Origin: Anomaloglossus baeobatrachus
Lineage: Eukaryota; Chordata; Amphibia; Anura; Aromobatidae
Direction of reading: 5' to 3'
Assembly: GCF_048569485.1 (NCBI RefSeq)
Contig: NC_134354.1
Coordinates: 334,631,643 to 334,695,642 of the forward strand
DNA: 64,000 bases
Each line of letters begins with the position of its first letter. The stretch's first letter is position 1. This document shows positions 34,801-48,800 of this stretch, piece by piece. The position numbers and the translations under genes were made by a program. The notes beneath the pieces are model-generated. The model was not told where the DNA came from, ran no database searches, and saw only the letters and a list, made by a program, of their open reading frames with translations.

Positions 34801-37800
34801 CTGCGTGTGCGGTGATGATGCATGCTGGGTAGTGCCTGCGTGTGCGGTGATGATGTGTGCTGGGTAGTGCCGGCGTTTGCGGTGATGCATGCGGTAGTGC
34901 AGGGGTGTGCGGTGATGATGCGTGCTGGGTAGTGCCTGCGTGTGCGGTGATGATGTGTGCTGGGTAGTGCCTGCGTGTGCGGTGATGATGCGTGCTGGGT
35001 AGTGCCGGCGTGTGCGGTGATGATGCGTGCTCGGTAGTGTTGGCGTGTGCGGTGATGATGCATGCTGGGTAGTGCTCGCGTGTGCGGTGATGATGCGTGC
35101 GAGGTAGTGCCTGCGTGTGTGCGTGTGGGGTCTCTCTCAGCATAAAAAAAAAAAAAACCGATCCGTCACATCAGTTTTTTCACAATCTGAGATGGATCCG
35201 TTGCATCAGGCACAAAGCAGATTGTGCCTGATTGGGAAAAAACTGATGTGTGAACAGCAGCTCTGCCAGGCAGGGGATCAGTGGTCGGTAGCTGATAGAA
35301 GCATTGGCAATGCTTCTATCTTTGCATATTACCGGCCAGTGCTGTGCACCTGCAGGAGAGGACACAAGTCAGTGGTAAGTACACACTGTTTCCTCTCCCC
35401 AATGTCCTGATCTACCGTGGTGTGCCTGCAGCATTGAGAAGCAAACACTGTTTGATTATCAATGCTGCAGGGCAGGCACACACGATAGATAAGGACACAG
35501 TGAGTCATAGAAACAGCTTGAGGATCTCACGCTCCGGCCGGGGGGAGGGGGAGGGGAGGGGAATCAGCGCTGGGGAGATTCAGTTTTCATACCTTAGCAG
35601 CAGCAAAGAGCAGACAGAGACTAGTTTCGGGCAGAGCGCTCCGCTCTGTTATACTCACGTCACGTGTTAGGATGGTAGGAGGGAAAAGCAGCGAGGCGGG
35701 GAGAGAGTGGGTGGGTGGAGGCCGGGATACGGCCCTCCTGCCCGTGGCAACGGGACAAACAATGCAAAGCGTGATAGTCCCGCTGTATCCAGGACGGTTG
35801 GGAGGTATGGAAATATCAAGCGCTTCAGCCAGTAACTGACCTCAGTAATGGAGATAAGCAAACATTTCAAGGTTCGGATCACCGACTTTCCGACGAACAT
35901 ATCCGAACCCCATTAAATTCAATGGGAGGCAAAACCGAAGGCATAGACAACACCTTCGGGGGGGCCCAAAAGGTGCCAAAACAACTCAAAGCACAGTCAT
36001 AAGCTTACTAGACAATTAACATAAGAAATATTGATGTGACAAGTGTAGGTCTGGTGGGCTGGGAGCCCTCATACCTCATGCTTTTCAACTCAGCCAGACT
36101 CAGGTGGCATCAATATTAGCTTCATAGAATGTTATTCATAGACAAATTTAAGGTTAGTAAGAGAGGTAGATGAGTGAAAGGTAGCTGCATGCCTGCCAGT
36201 CTGGGAAACCTACTGCTACAGGTAACACACAACAAGGAGACCCAATTAGGAGTCCCCATTACCATTTCCCAAAATTAGGGGCAGACACCAGGAAAGTGGC
36301 ATCAATTGCCCCAGACTACAAATACCATAATGGTCAGGTATGGGCCATGCATGTGACAGGGTCTGGGCCAGCATTCACAGCATTCAAATTAAGAAAAAAT
36401 TAAGAGTTGGGTGGATGAGTAAGCGGTGTAGGCCTGATGTGCTCTGAAATCCCTGCCACTACAAGCAACACACAATATGGAGACTCAAGTTGGAGTCTCC
36501 ACATATCAAAAAATTAGGGGAAGACACCACTAAAGTGGCATGAATTGGCCCAGACTACCCGTAATATAATGACACAGCATACATGCATGGTACAGTACGT
36601 GGAACAAGGCCTGGCTCAGCATTTCTTGCTTAAGCAATGATCAGTAACAGGTGTATGAGTGACATGTGTAGGCCTGTTGCTCTGAGACCCCTGCCACTAC
36701 AGGAAACACACAACATGGAGACCCAACTTGGAGTTTCCACATTTCAAAAAATTAGAGGCAGACACAACTAAAATGGCAACAATTGCCCCAGAGTACAAGT
36801 AGTATAATGGGGCAGCATGGGTACATGGGACTGGCCCTGGAAAAAAGCCTGGCCCAGCATCTCTAGTTTAAACACTGATCAGTAAGAGGCGAATGAGTGA
36901 CAGGTGTAGGCCTGGTGGTCTGAGACCCCTGCCACTACAGGCAATAAACAAGGAAATCTACATTTAAAATAATTTGGCTTGGTGTGACTCAGGAGGAAGC
37001 AAAAGGAGGAGAAATACGAGGACTATTAGGTGATTCATACATACAAAAAGACAAATTGTAAAACCAACATTGGTGTACCTGTAGCACCCCAGGGGTTTGG
37101 GGGGAAATATTCATCAGCAGACAAGTGAGGGTCACGGGATGTCACGGGTGGCCCTGCCTGGTTTCATGACCCCAAGGTGTACACGGAGGTGGGTGGGTGG
37201 ATAAGATTGATGGTGGATGTTGTTGTCGTGACGCCACCTGTGGTACGCGGTCAGGGATTAGCCGCCGCTCCTTTTACTGTCCTCCGGGGCGGATGGTAAT
37301 AGCAGCAAAGATGGTTTTGCTACCCACAGGTGGAGTGGCCCCCGGGAAGGATGATAAGGGCTGTAGTGGTGGCGGGGGCTGTTGGCGCCGAGACACAGGG
37401 CGGCGGTGCCGGTAATAAGAGTCCGAGTCGGCTGCTGCGGTTCCAGGTTGTTTTACTCACTGTTATGCTGCGTGCCCGGGTAGTACCGGTTAGCCGCTGT
37501 GATGGGCCCTGTCGACCTCGGATAAGTTGGAAAAAGCCAGGTGCAGTACTCTGTGGCGACTGGAGCCACAGGGGCGCCACATACACAACATTAGATTTTT
37601 GTGCCACCAAGGAACTTGTTAGTAACATCAACAGCAGTAGCAACAGCAGCCACAGAAGCCATGACAAAAGTGTCACAGAATGCAATAATGCAAGATCAAT
37701 GCAGCACACTGAGGACCAACGCCTAGTCTACACAGTCTGCAACTGGGGAGAAACGTCATTCGAGAGCTATGACTTGTTCACCTGTATAAAATTTAGGCAG

Positions 37801-39815
37801 TCTACCCTTTGAAGAGACAGCCGGATGCAATTATCCATCATGGCACCACCAGCAGCGCTGAAGACATGTTCTGAGAGAATGCTGCCAGGCATGACAAAAC
37901 ATCCAAGGCATGACTGTCGAGCTCAGGCCACTGTTCCATTTTTGAAGACCAAAATGCAAAATGGTCCAATACCCCCGATTTGATATTAAGCTCTAGATAC
38001 TCCTGCACCATCCTCTCCAGTCGTTCAATATGTGGCAGACTTGTACTGTGTTCGGGATGGGCTAAAAAATGTGTGCCACAACTCACAGAAATTGCTTCTG
38101 CCACTTAAAACAACTGCCACTGCTGCTAATGTTTCCTCAATGACAGTAACACTCAAGCTTGCTTCCTCTGTCTCCTCCCACCAACCACAGACAACAGAGA
38201 GGGGTTTAATATTTTCTTCAGCTCCTGATTGTAGAGTACCCATCACCTCTTCCTCCTCGTCTTCCTCCATTTGTTCCTCAGCTGAGTCTCATCATGATTA
38301 CCTTCTCCTCTGGGGGTTAACATTTGGTGACGAGGGTCTAGATTCTGCCCCAGATGCAACTTACATATATTTTGGCCAATGATGCAGATGCTTTCTTCCT
38401 CTTGTCTCTGTGAATCTTTGGAACAGACCTCTGATGCCCATGAAATAGAATGTGTCAACAGCTCTGCAGACTTGCCCATCTGTGGAAGAAGAGGAGGAGA
38501 ATCCACTTGATGCAGCGCTTGCCATCCAATGTAGCACATGCTCTTTCTGGGCCTCATCTACTAGTCATACCGCTGTGCGGATGCCAATGAAAGGGAGTTG
38601 AGTAACTGGTCCAGTAGCAAAAGTTGTCAGTTGTCATTGGATACGACGAGGCAGTGTTTGCTCAGTAGAACTTTCAGTAACATTAGCAACTACCCCACAT
38701 ACACCTTGAACACCACACCTATTCCCTCTTCTACCACGACTTCAGTAATTCCCACTCATGTTTGATGTACCCATCCCCTCTTTTAACCAGACATTTTACA
38801 ACTCTTAGGCCACACCTTTCAGTCACCTGTCACTAAATTAGCAATCAGTATTTACTGTGTATGCTGAAATGTCTATTTGTGGCAGGACCACAGAATTAGC
38901 ATTTAGAATATATATGCTGAAATGTCTATTTGTGGCAGGACTACAGAGTTATCTATTAGTTATCTGCTGAAATGTCTATTTGTACCAGGAGCACAGAGTT
39001 ATAGATTAGTATTTATCTCTAGTGATATATATGTGTTGGAGGCCCCCACACAAGTATCAAAATATTTTTATCTCTGCTGAAATAGTGTGGAAAAAACACA
39101 TAATTATCAATCAGTAGTTATATGCTGAAATGTCTATTTGTAGCAGGAGCACAGAGTTATGATGTAGTATTTATCTCTAGTAATATATATGTGTTGGAGG
39201 CCCACACAAATATCAACATTTTTTTATCTCTATTGACATAGTGTCGCAGAATCACATATTTATCAACCAGTATGTATATGCTGAAATGTCTATCTGTGGC
39301 AGGCCGCAGGAGCACAGATTTAGCAATCAGAATTTATATGCTGAAAAGTCTATTTGTGGCAGGACCACAGAGGTATCTATTAATTATCTGCAGAAATGTC
39401 TATTTGTGGCAGGACCACAGAGGTATCTATTAATTATCTGCGGAAATATCTATTTGTGGCAGGACAACAGAGTTATCTATTAATTATCTGCTGAAATGTC
39501 TATTTGTGCCAGGAGCACAGAGCTATGAATCAGTATTTATCTCTACTGATACATATGTGTTGAAGACCCACACAAATATAAAAAAATCTTTTTATCTCTG
39601 CTGAGATAGTGTGGCAGGACCATATAATTATCAATCATTATCAATATGCTGAAATGTCTATTTGTGGCGGGCTGCAGGACCGGAGATTTAGCAATTAAAA
39701 TTTATATGCCGTAATTTCAATTTCTGGCAGGACCACAGAATTAGTAGTCAGCATTTTGATGCTGAAATGGTTATTTGTGCCAGGAGCACAGAGGTATGAA
39801 TTAGCATTTATCTGC

Positions 39816-39876
<61 letters not shown>

Positions 39877-42800
39877 CACCCTCCCCAATCTGTAGCAGTC
39901 TCAAAATGGTGTGGACACTGCATGTCCATTTGTTATATTCAGAGCGACATATCTCCCTCTCTCTCTCTCTCTTCTTTCTCTCTCTCTCTCTCTCTCTCTC
40001 TCCAATGATATACACAGTATATACAGCACAGGAGGGGCTGGGGGCTACAGTATATACAGCACAGGAGGGGCTGGGGGCTACAGTATATACAGCACAGGAG
40101 GGGCTGGGGGCCACAGTATATAGAGCACAGGAGGGGCTGGGGTTATAGTATATACATCACAGGAGGGTCTTGGGGCATAGACAGTACTTGAGGGGGCATA
40201 CATATTAGGCTTATTTCAGATGTCAGTGATTCTGGTATGTATGTGCTAGTTTTTATACGTACCAGAATCACTGACCTATGCAGACCCATCATAATCAATG
40301 GATCTGCACACACATCAGTGATTTTTCACTGACAGTGTCTCCGTGCGGCGTACATGCGTATCCGTGATTGCCGCACAGAAACATGTCCGTTTTTTTTCTG
40401 GCATCACTGATATCCTACGGACCACACTACAGTGTGATCCGTGAAACATGTACCAGAAAAACACGGACATTTAAAATAAAAAGCTTTTTCAACTCACCTT
40501 CTCCGGCGATGCTGAGTTCGGCAGCTGCTCTCTGCTTTTTCCTGCCTGGTTCATTATGGCATGCATATTCATTTATGCAGCCATAGCCGACCCGGAAGTA
40601 GCTGCAGAGGTGAGAGAGTGGTGGCTGGATGCTGAATCGCGGGACTCTTCAGCACCACGGAGAGCAGGAGCAGGGGCAGGTGAGTATATGTCCATGTGCA
40701 ATCACGGAGTACGGATCACGTATCATGGATTGCACATAGACAACCACTGTGTGCCGTGAATCATGGAGTATGAAGGGACATATGCATGTTTAAGACATCA
40801 GTGAAGAACGTCTGTGTTTTTCACTGAGGGGCATACACGTTACTAAGGGGTATACACATTACTGGGGCAAATACACTTTACTGTGGGGCATACAAATTAC
40901 TGGTAGCATAGATATTACTAAGGGGCATATAGCTCTGGTGTTGGGGCTTATACAGCTCTGGGGAGCACATACAGCTCCGATGGGGGGGATAGGGGCATAC
41001 GAATCTGGTGTGGGGGCTGGGGTCACACAGATCTGGTGAGGGGGGGTGGCTGGAGGCATATAGCTCTGGTGAGGAGAGAGCTGCTGGGGCATACAGCTCT
41101 GGTGAGGGGGGCTGGGATACATATCTGTTGGGGGGGGCTGGAGGCATACAGAGCTGGGGGGTGCTGGGGGGCATATAGATCTGGTGGGGGGCTGGGGGGC
41201 ATACAAATCTGGTGTGGGGGCTAAGGGGCATACAAATCTGGTGTGGGGGCTGGGGGATATACAAATCTGGTGTGGGGGCTGGGGGGCATACAGATCTGGT
41301 GAGGGGGGTGGCTGGAGGCATATAGCTCTGGTGAGGAGAGGGCTGTTGGGGCATACAGATCTGGTGAGGGTGGACTGGGGGGATACATATTTGGTGGGAG
41401 GGGGCTGGAGGCATACAGAGCTGGGGGGTGCTGGGGAGCATATAGATCTGGTGGGGGGGCTGGGGGGCATACAAATCTGGTGTGGGGGCTGGGGGGCATA
41501 CAAATTTGGTGAGGGGGCCATACAGATGTGGTGAGGGGGGTGACTGGAGGCATATAGCTCTGGTGAGGAGGGGGTTGGGGCATACAGCTCTGGGTAGGTG
41601 GGGGGGTCACATACATTGTTTCTTGGTGCTGCAGCTCCTTTCCCTCCAGTCTCTTCATCTGTGGACAGAGCTCAGCATGTTGCTTGGTAGCTCCACCCAC
41701 AGATGCACATCCGTACACAAGCAGCCCAGCTGACAGCAGTTAGTGCACGCTGAGCTGCAGGTGCCGATTTAAAGTGCTGGCAGCCAAGAAAATGCTGCTG
41801 CCGCCCACCCATAACAGCGATAGCACAGAGCCAGAGCAGTGAAGGAGCGCTCGGCTCTGCTCATGTGCATTAGGAGGGGGAGAAAGTCAGACGGGGAGAG
41901 AGCGGGTGGGCGGAGCCACAGGATAAAAGCCTCACGATCGTGACATCGGGACACCTGCTCATATCCGGTACAGTCCCGCTGTATCCGGGACGATTGGGAG
42001 GTATGCTCTCAGTGTAGTTGAGACCCCGAAGCTTGAAACTTTGGGGGTCCCTCAGCTCTGTCACAGCGATCTGTCTGTTCGGCTGGCAGTGTGGACACTG
42101 CATCTGGGAACCGATACCGGGTCCCTGGCTGGCTTGGTGCAGGCTCTGAAGCTCATCCAGATGACGGGCTCTCACCCGCTGCTCCTGGGCCAGCTGCCGG
42201 ATGGTGACTTGGCAGGCTCTCTCGCCTCCTCATCAACAACAGCCCTCTGTGCCTCATTAGCCATGTCACACTCCATCTCGAATCTCAGACTCCCCGAACC
42301 CGAACAGTCCACATCCGGATCACCATCAGCGGATCTCTGCTCGGTCTGGTCACCGCCGACTACTCTGTCAGTCGTCGGGTCTTCCAGCTCGGACTGGTCA
42401 CCGTCGACTCCTCTGTTGGTCATTGGGTCTTCCAGGGCTGCTCCCTGCAGCCTAGCCTGGTCCGGTCCGGTCGTGGACTGAGGCGTTGCAGCCTGGTCTG
42501 GTCCTGCCGTGGATGGAGGCGTTGCGACCTGGTCTGGTCTGGCCATGGACGGCAGCTCCGTAGATACTGGCGGGTCAGCGGGCAGTGGTGGTACAGATTC
42601 CGCTGCCATGGGGACTAGTGGGGCTGAGGAGGTTGTCACACTTAACGGCTCCTGGTGCCGCTCCTCGTGCAGAGCCCATGCATCTTGGGCTCGCACAGCC
42701 ACCACTACCCCCATCATTTCCGAGCATCAGTCCTCAATTTGTTGAATCATTTGCAGCTGCATCCGGAGGCACAGCCATCTCCCTGCGCCTCCCTCTTGCC

Positions 42801-45800
42801 AGTCCCCCTCAGTTATTTTCACCACTCTCGTGGGGACTGGGTACTCTGGAAGCTTCCGGGTCAGGTTACTGCCGGCTTCCGCCCGCGCTTACAGGACTAG
42901 TGGGCTGGACTTCTACTTGCGTGCTTTTGCAGTTTCGCGCCCTTTTTGTTACAGTGATGGCGCAGCCCGTTTTTCACAATAATCAAAGATGGCGACAGTT
43001 TTGCACAAACAGTCCATTAAATACAGTCTTTAACACTAGAAGTCCCAGAGAGGGGTCATTTGACATTTCTACCATTGGAACCCTATGGAGCTCGAAATTC
43101 CTGGGACTTCTAGTGTTAAGGCACATGTCACCTGAGTTAACGGGCCTTGTTCATTTCCTGTTGGTGAAACCAGAAAAAAGCAACTGTGTTGCCCAGAGAA
43201 TGGGGTACTCGGTCCAGGGCAGTATATACAATTGGGAATGTCTGGTGGCCATTTCCCGGTCCCGTGCCCTGGTTGCTTTTTATAAAGAGAGTATTTACAG
43301 GGGAGATAAGAGTTAATGTTCATGTGACACTACCTGCGGGTTGCAGTTATGATTGTGGAACCGCCACTGCTGAAGTGGGTACTCCCAGGGCTGATGAAAA
43401 TGGCAGCTGTGGTGGTAGGCCCTCCATAAGTAGGACTGAGCCTGGGAGATGTATAGGTTTGAAGATTATGCACTTTATAATGAAGGAGACCACACCGGGT
43501 TGTAATGAACAGTCCTTACTCACTTTTAACCCTTAAAAGGCTGGTTCAGGTCCCTTGTATTCCAGTGCCAGTTAAATACTCGGATTCAGATTCTTCGTAC
43601 TGAATAACGAACATTATGCAAGTCAATGGGAAACTCAAATAATTTTCTAGAGGACCTTGGAAGTAGGTCTTGGAGACCTGTAAAAATGCTTAAACGTATG
43701 AAAGAGTGCTGAAACTGAATGGGGACAGTATGGGAAAGGTAACTGTTAAGGTAAAAGGTAACTATTTCTGACTCACAGTTGGTTCTAGGAACAATGTTGC
43801 CAGAGAATTCTACTTACTGAGTTTCACCTTGGCTGTCACACTGCTTCCTGGTCTGATCTTTAAAGTTCATGAATATGCACTGTTTTCCCCACCCACCCTG
43901 TGTGTCCATGTCTGTGATTGGTTGCTCTCACACAAGCTGTCTGGGTACCCAAACCGGACTGTAAAAATAAGCAGCTTATTGGAAAAAATGGCGCAGGGTC
44001 CTTTGTATTTTGATACTTAGCATAGATTAAGCAGATGGCTACAGGCTGTAGCCTCGAGCTGTGTGCATTATCTTGGCTGTGTGTTAAAATACAAGGGACC
44101 CCAGGCATTTTTAAAAAACTAAATAAATAAATAAATATTGAAATAATTTAAAAAAGGTGATGTGAGGTTCCCCACAGGTTTGATACCCACCCAAGATAAA
44201 GTGGACGGCTTTGGCCTGGTATTCTCAGCCTGGGGAGGCCCGGGGTTATTGGACCCTATACAGCCTAAAATTATCAGCCATTAGCAGCCTGCAGTCGCCC
44301 CAAAATTGGCTCATCTACTAGATGAGACAATTCCTGCGCTTTATCTGGCTCATCCTGATTGCCCTGGAGCAGTGCCAATTGGGGTAATATAAGGGGTTAA
44401 CGGCAGCTGTGAATTGTCAAAAAATCACAGCTGTCACCAACTCAAGGTTTGTAATGGGGAGAAGTCTATGAGCCTGAGAATATAAGCCCCGAGCTGTCCG
44501 CTTTATCTTTGCTGGGTATCAATATTGTGGGAGACCGCACGTTGTTTTTTAATATTATTTATTTAAATAATTTTTTAAAAAAAGACACATGGGGTCCTTC
44601 TATTCTGATTCACAGTGAATATAACATGCACATTGGGGGCTGCAGCCTGTAGCTGTCTGCTTTGTCTGTCCTGGGTATCAATATACGGGTGACACTACTT
44701 AATTTTTTTCCCAATTATTTATTTATTTTTACATTCTACCAATCACAGATGCCAGTATTACATCAGTGTGACTGCAACCAATCACAGACGCTGTCACAGA
44801 GGATGGATGGAGAAAGAATATGCATGAGAGTTAATGAGCGGATTCGGAAGCAGTGTGACAGCCACAATGGAGACTCAGTAACTGTAATTCACCTGTTTTA
44901 ATATTTATTTTGCATCCTTTTAACTTTCTTTTAATTTTTATCTGGGTGGCCGACCTATAACAGTAATACAGACTTCCCTGAGAAGTCCATTTTTGGGGTT
45001 TTGAATAGCCTCACAACCAAAGATGTGTTGTCTGTGTGAAATGCACCTAAAAATCTATCAGTGAGCTAGTTCTGATGAGTGTTTGTAACTAGTGATGAGT
45101 GAATATATTTGGCATTATTCATTACTCGCACATTGGGATAATATATGGAATTGATGTCAGGTGTGATTTATCAAAAATCACAGCTGTCATCAAGCCCTAG
45201 GTTGATAATGGAGAGGTTTCTATGAGACCAACCCTATAAAAAAAACATAAAATCCATTATTTGAAATAATAAAAAACCACACCCATTTGCACCAATTTAT
45301 TAACTCCCAAAACACACTCGTAGGTCCAACATAATCTCTCATAACAATCCCGGCTCTGTTACATCCAGAAGCTACATAGATTAAAAATGCAACTGATCAC
45401 TGCAGATCCTGGGACACACTAAAGGCAGCGGGGGATCCAGCTGTGAGACGTGATGACATTAGAGATTGCAGCCGGGTTACTATTTTACCAAGTGTGACTA
45501 CTAGTGAACCCATTGCCGGACTGCCGGATTGTGGAACCGGGCGGCACAGCAGTCCAGCAATCCAACAGGCAGGTCACCAAAGTTAAGATTTTAAGCTTCC
45601 ACACTGCTCTCAGTGAACTCATAAGACACCAAAAATAAAAAATAAAATTCTAACCCAAAATAATATAGATACTTTTACATTATCACTTTAGAACTACACA
45701 AAGAAATGATTAAATATGATAAAATATAATAAAAAAATACAATTTTAATTGTAAGAATATTAAAAAGTTATACTTAAAATAGTGGTAAATGCAGAAACAA

Positions 45801-48800
45801 TAGGTTATAATTGACAAAAACAAATCTGGATAATGGCAAGATGGTGGTTTTTATTATATATTTATATATAAATAATTAATGGTGCCGTAATGTTTTAAGA
45901 TAAAAAAATGTAATATATAATAATCAAAATAATTAAGTTCAGATAATAAGACGTGTAAACTTACCAATTGAAACAAAGACTTCCATCAACTGAACGCTGC
46001 AGACCCTGATACACGTTTCCCATAGAGCTTTTTCACAGGAGTTTCTCAGTGAACTCAGTTTAACCCGCTGCTGGAATATCAGACTCCTGTGCGGCTATGT
46101 CCTACAATCTGACATCCTGGCAACGGGTTCAACTGACTTCACAGAGAGAAGCGAGGGAGCCTTTAAGGTAGACTTTAAGGTTCCTGAAGTTTCTAACTGT
46201 TGGGGCATCTGGAGGCTGTGAACTCTCACTAGATGTCCCAGCAGCTGGGAACTCCGGGAACCTTAAAGGCACCAGTAAATGCTCCCTTAAAGTTACCTGG
46301 TTGCCACGAGACCTGATGGCTGTGAGCTCTGGTAAAAAGGTTACCGGAGCTCACAGCCACCAGGTCTCCCAGCAGCTGTGAGGCTTGGAAACCTTAAGGT
46401 TCCTCAAGTTCCCAGCTGCTGGGACATCTGGAGGTTGTGAACTCTAGTAAGAATTCACATCCTTCAGCTTTCCTAACAGCTGCAAACTCTAGGAACCTTA
46501 AAGTCTATCTTAAAGGATCCTTTAAGGTTTGCAGGCCTCACAGCTAACGGACTGTCAGACTGCGCTGCAGCTATGACACGCAGTCTTACAGTCCGGCACT
46601 GAGTTTATCTGAGGTCACTTCTGATGGTTCTCACAGTACACTCTGGGTGAGCCGCCAGCTGTGACCTCAGACCTGAGACCTGGGGGGGTGTTTTTGGTGC
46701 TGATAAATTCTTGAAAGAGGGTGTTTTTTTATTATTTCAAAGTAAAGATTTTTGTGTGTTTGTATTTGTTTCTTTTTACTGACAGGGCTGGTAATTGGGT
46801 AGGGGGGGGGGGTTGGTTATAGACACCTCTCCATTACCAACCCAGGGCTTGATGGCAGCTGTTATTTTTGACAAATCACAGCCAGCTGATGTCAACCCCA
46901 TATATTACCATGATAGCTACATGATAGATACACTGCACTAGGGCAATCGGGATGAGCCGGGTAAAGTGCCATAATTGTGAGGCAGCTGCGGACTGCTATA
47001 TATAGGCTGGGAAAGACCCAATTACCATGGACTTTCCCAGCTGGAGAATACCAATCCACAGCTAGCTGCTTTATCTGTGCTGGTTATCAAAAATGGGCAA
47101 AATCCCATGTCATTTTTGTAATAGTTTATTTAAATATTAAAAAAAAAAACCATTGTGGGGAGCTTCTATTTTTAATAATTAGCCAAGATAAAACACATAG
47201 TTGGCAGCTGCAGCGCCCAGCTGTCTAGTTTACTTGCACTGGTTATCACAAATAGGTGGGGGAACGCACGTCAAAGTGGTGTAATACTCTGACAATATTG
47301 TTTCCAGAAGCAACCTGTGTTTCGAAGATGCATCATGCATCTTCCCCATACTGTTTCCATTTAATTTCAGCACTTTCCCACTTTTCCATCCATTCAGCAT
47401 TTTCACGGCCCCGCCAGAAATTCTGGGAGGGTCATCTCGAAAATTATTTGAGTTTCCCATTGAGTTGCATTAGATTTGTTATTCATGACGAGTTCACAAA
47501 TAATACAAAATAGTATTATTACAGACTAATCCGAACCCGAATAGTTGACTGTTGTTCACCCATTACTATTTGTAACTCTTTTATCTGTCTTTTTCCTGCT
47601 ATCCTCAGTTGATTTCTGACCACAAACCACATTAAGGGGTACTTTGCACGCTGCGACATCGCTACTGTGATATCATCGGGGTCAAATCAAAAGTGACGCA
47701 CATCCGGCGCAACATGCACAGCCTAGATGCACCGATAAACGATCGCAAAAACGTCGAAAATCGGTGATCAGTGTAGCGTCGGTCATTTTCATAATGTCGC
47801 ACCAATAGGAGCTACGATGTTGTTCCTCATTCCTGCGGCAGCACACATCGCTGTGTGTAAAGCCGCAGGAGCGAGGAACATCTCCTTACCTGCCTCCACC
47901 GGCTATGCGGAAGGAAGGAGGTGGGTGGGATGTTTACGTCCCGCTCATCTCCGCCCCACCGCTTCTATTGGCCGCCTGCCGTGTGACGTCGCTGTGACGC
48001 CGCACGACCCGCCCCCTTAAGAAGGAGGCGGGTCGCCGGCCAGAGCGACGGTCGCAGGGCAGGTAAGTGCGTGTGAAGCTGCCTTGGCGATAATGTTCGC
48101 TATGGCAGCTATCACAAGATATTGCATGTGCAACGGGGGCGGGTACTATCGCGCTCGGCATCATCGGTTAGCGATGTCGCAGCGTGCAAAGTAGCTCTTA
48201 CTCATTGCTTCCGCAGCCCATTTTCATTTTTGCACTTTTGTTTTTTCATCCCATTCTTTCAAGATGCATGTTTTTTGTAGGATATGTTTTGAATGACAGT
48301 ATCCATTTTACCATATAATCTATGTACAATAGAAAAAAAAATCCAACTGGGATGAAATGGGGAAAAATATGCAATTCCATCATGTTCTTTTTTTTCATTT
48401 TATCTTTTATGGTGTCCATTCATTGGTAGAAATTACCTAGCAATATGATTCTCCAGCTCACTACCATTGAGACTATATCAAACTTGTATAGATTAGAAGC
48501 TAGTAACAAAACAAGTAGAATTCTTTCACTATTTTGGAATCCTTTAAAGTTTTTATTTTCCATCATTATATGGCTTGTTTTTTGAATGGCAAGCTTACAG
48601 TTTTAGTGATATCAATTTGTGGTACATAAAATATTTTGATCACTTTTTATTCCTTTTTTTGGGAGTATGGTGACCAATAAATGCATATCTGGTGTTTTGC
48701 ATTGCACTCGTCCATTTCATACGCTTGTGTAACCGTGGCCTTTGGGGATTAAAGGTGAGAGGACATGAATGTAGTCATAAATCAGCGCAGATCAATTCAG

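Larger units (their letters stand above)
32465..35809. mobile_element. 3.3 kb TIR element 'CATACCTCCCAAC', superfamily unknown
   Basis: Both ends carry CATACCTCCCAAC as a 13-base inverted repeat (32465-32477; reverse complement 35797-35809), with the 6-base direct repeat GAAATA outside (32459-32464, 35810-35815). The interior contains a 40-base minisatellite, a nested MITE of about 1.9 kb and GC-rich text. A second right end of this family lies at about 41880-42002 ('cccgctgtatccgggacg', then 'ttgggaggtatg'). I see no transposase, and the duplication length does not point to a single superfamily. Confidence 0.65.

Noticed and set aside
34406-35143. 245-residue minus-strand open frame, His/Arg/Thr-rich
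   Set aside because: It is the translation of a 33-35 base minisatellite, and similar frames are open on the same strand for the same reason.
39821-39873. Possible origin or promoter because of the pure TA run
   Set aside because: It is a simple (TA)n microsatellite with no other support.
40859-41718. Long proline-rich minus-strand frames (PPSPHTRFVC repeats)
   Set aside because: They are minisatellite translations without start context or homology.
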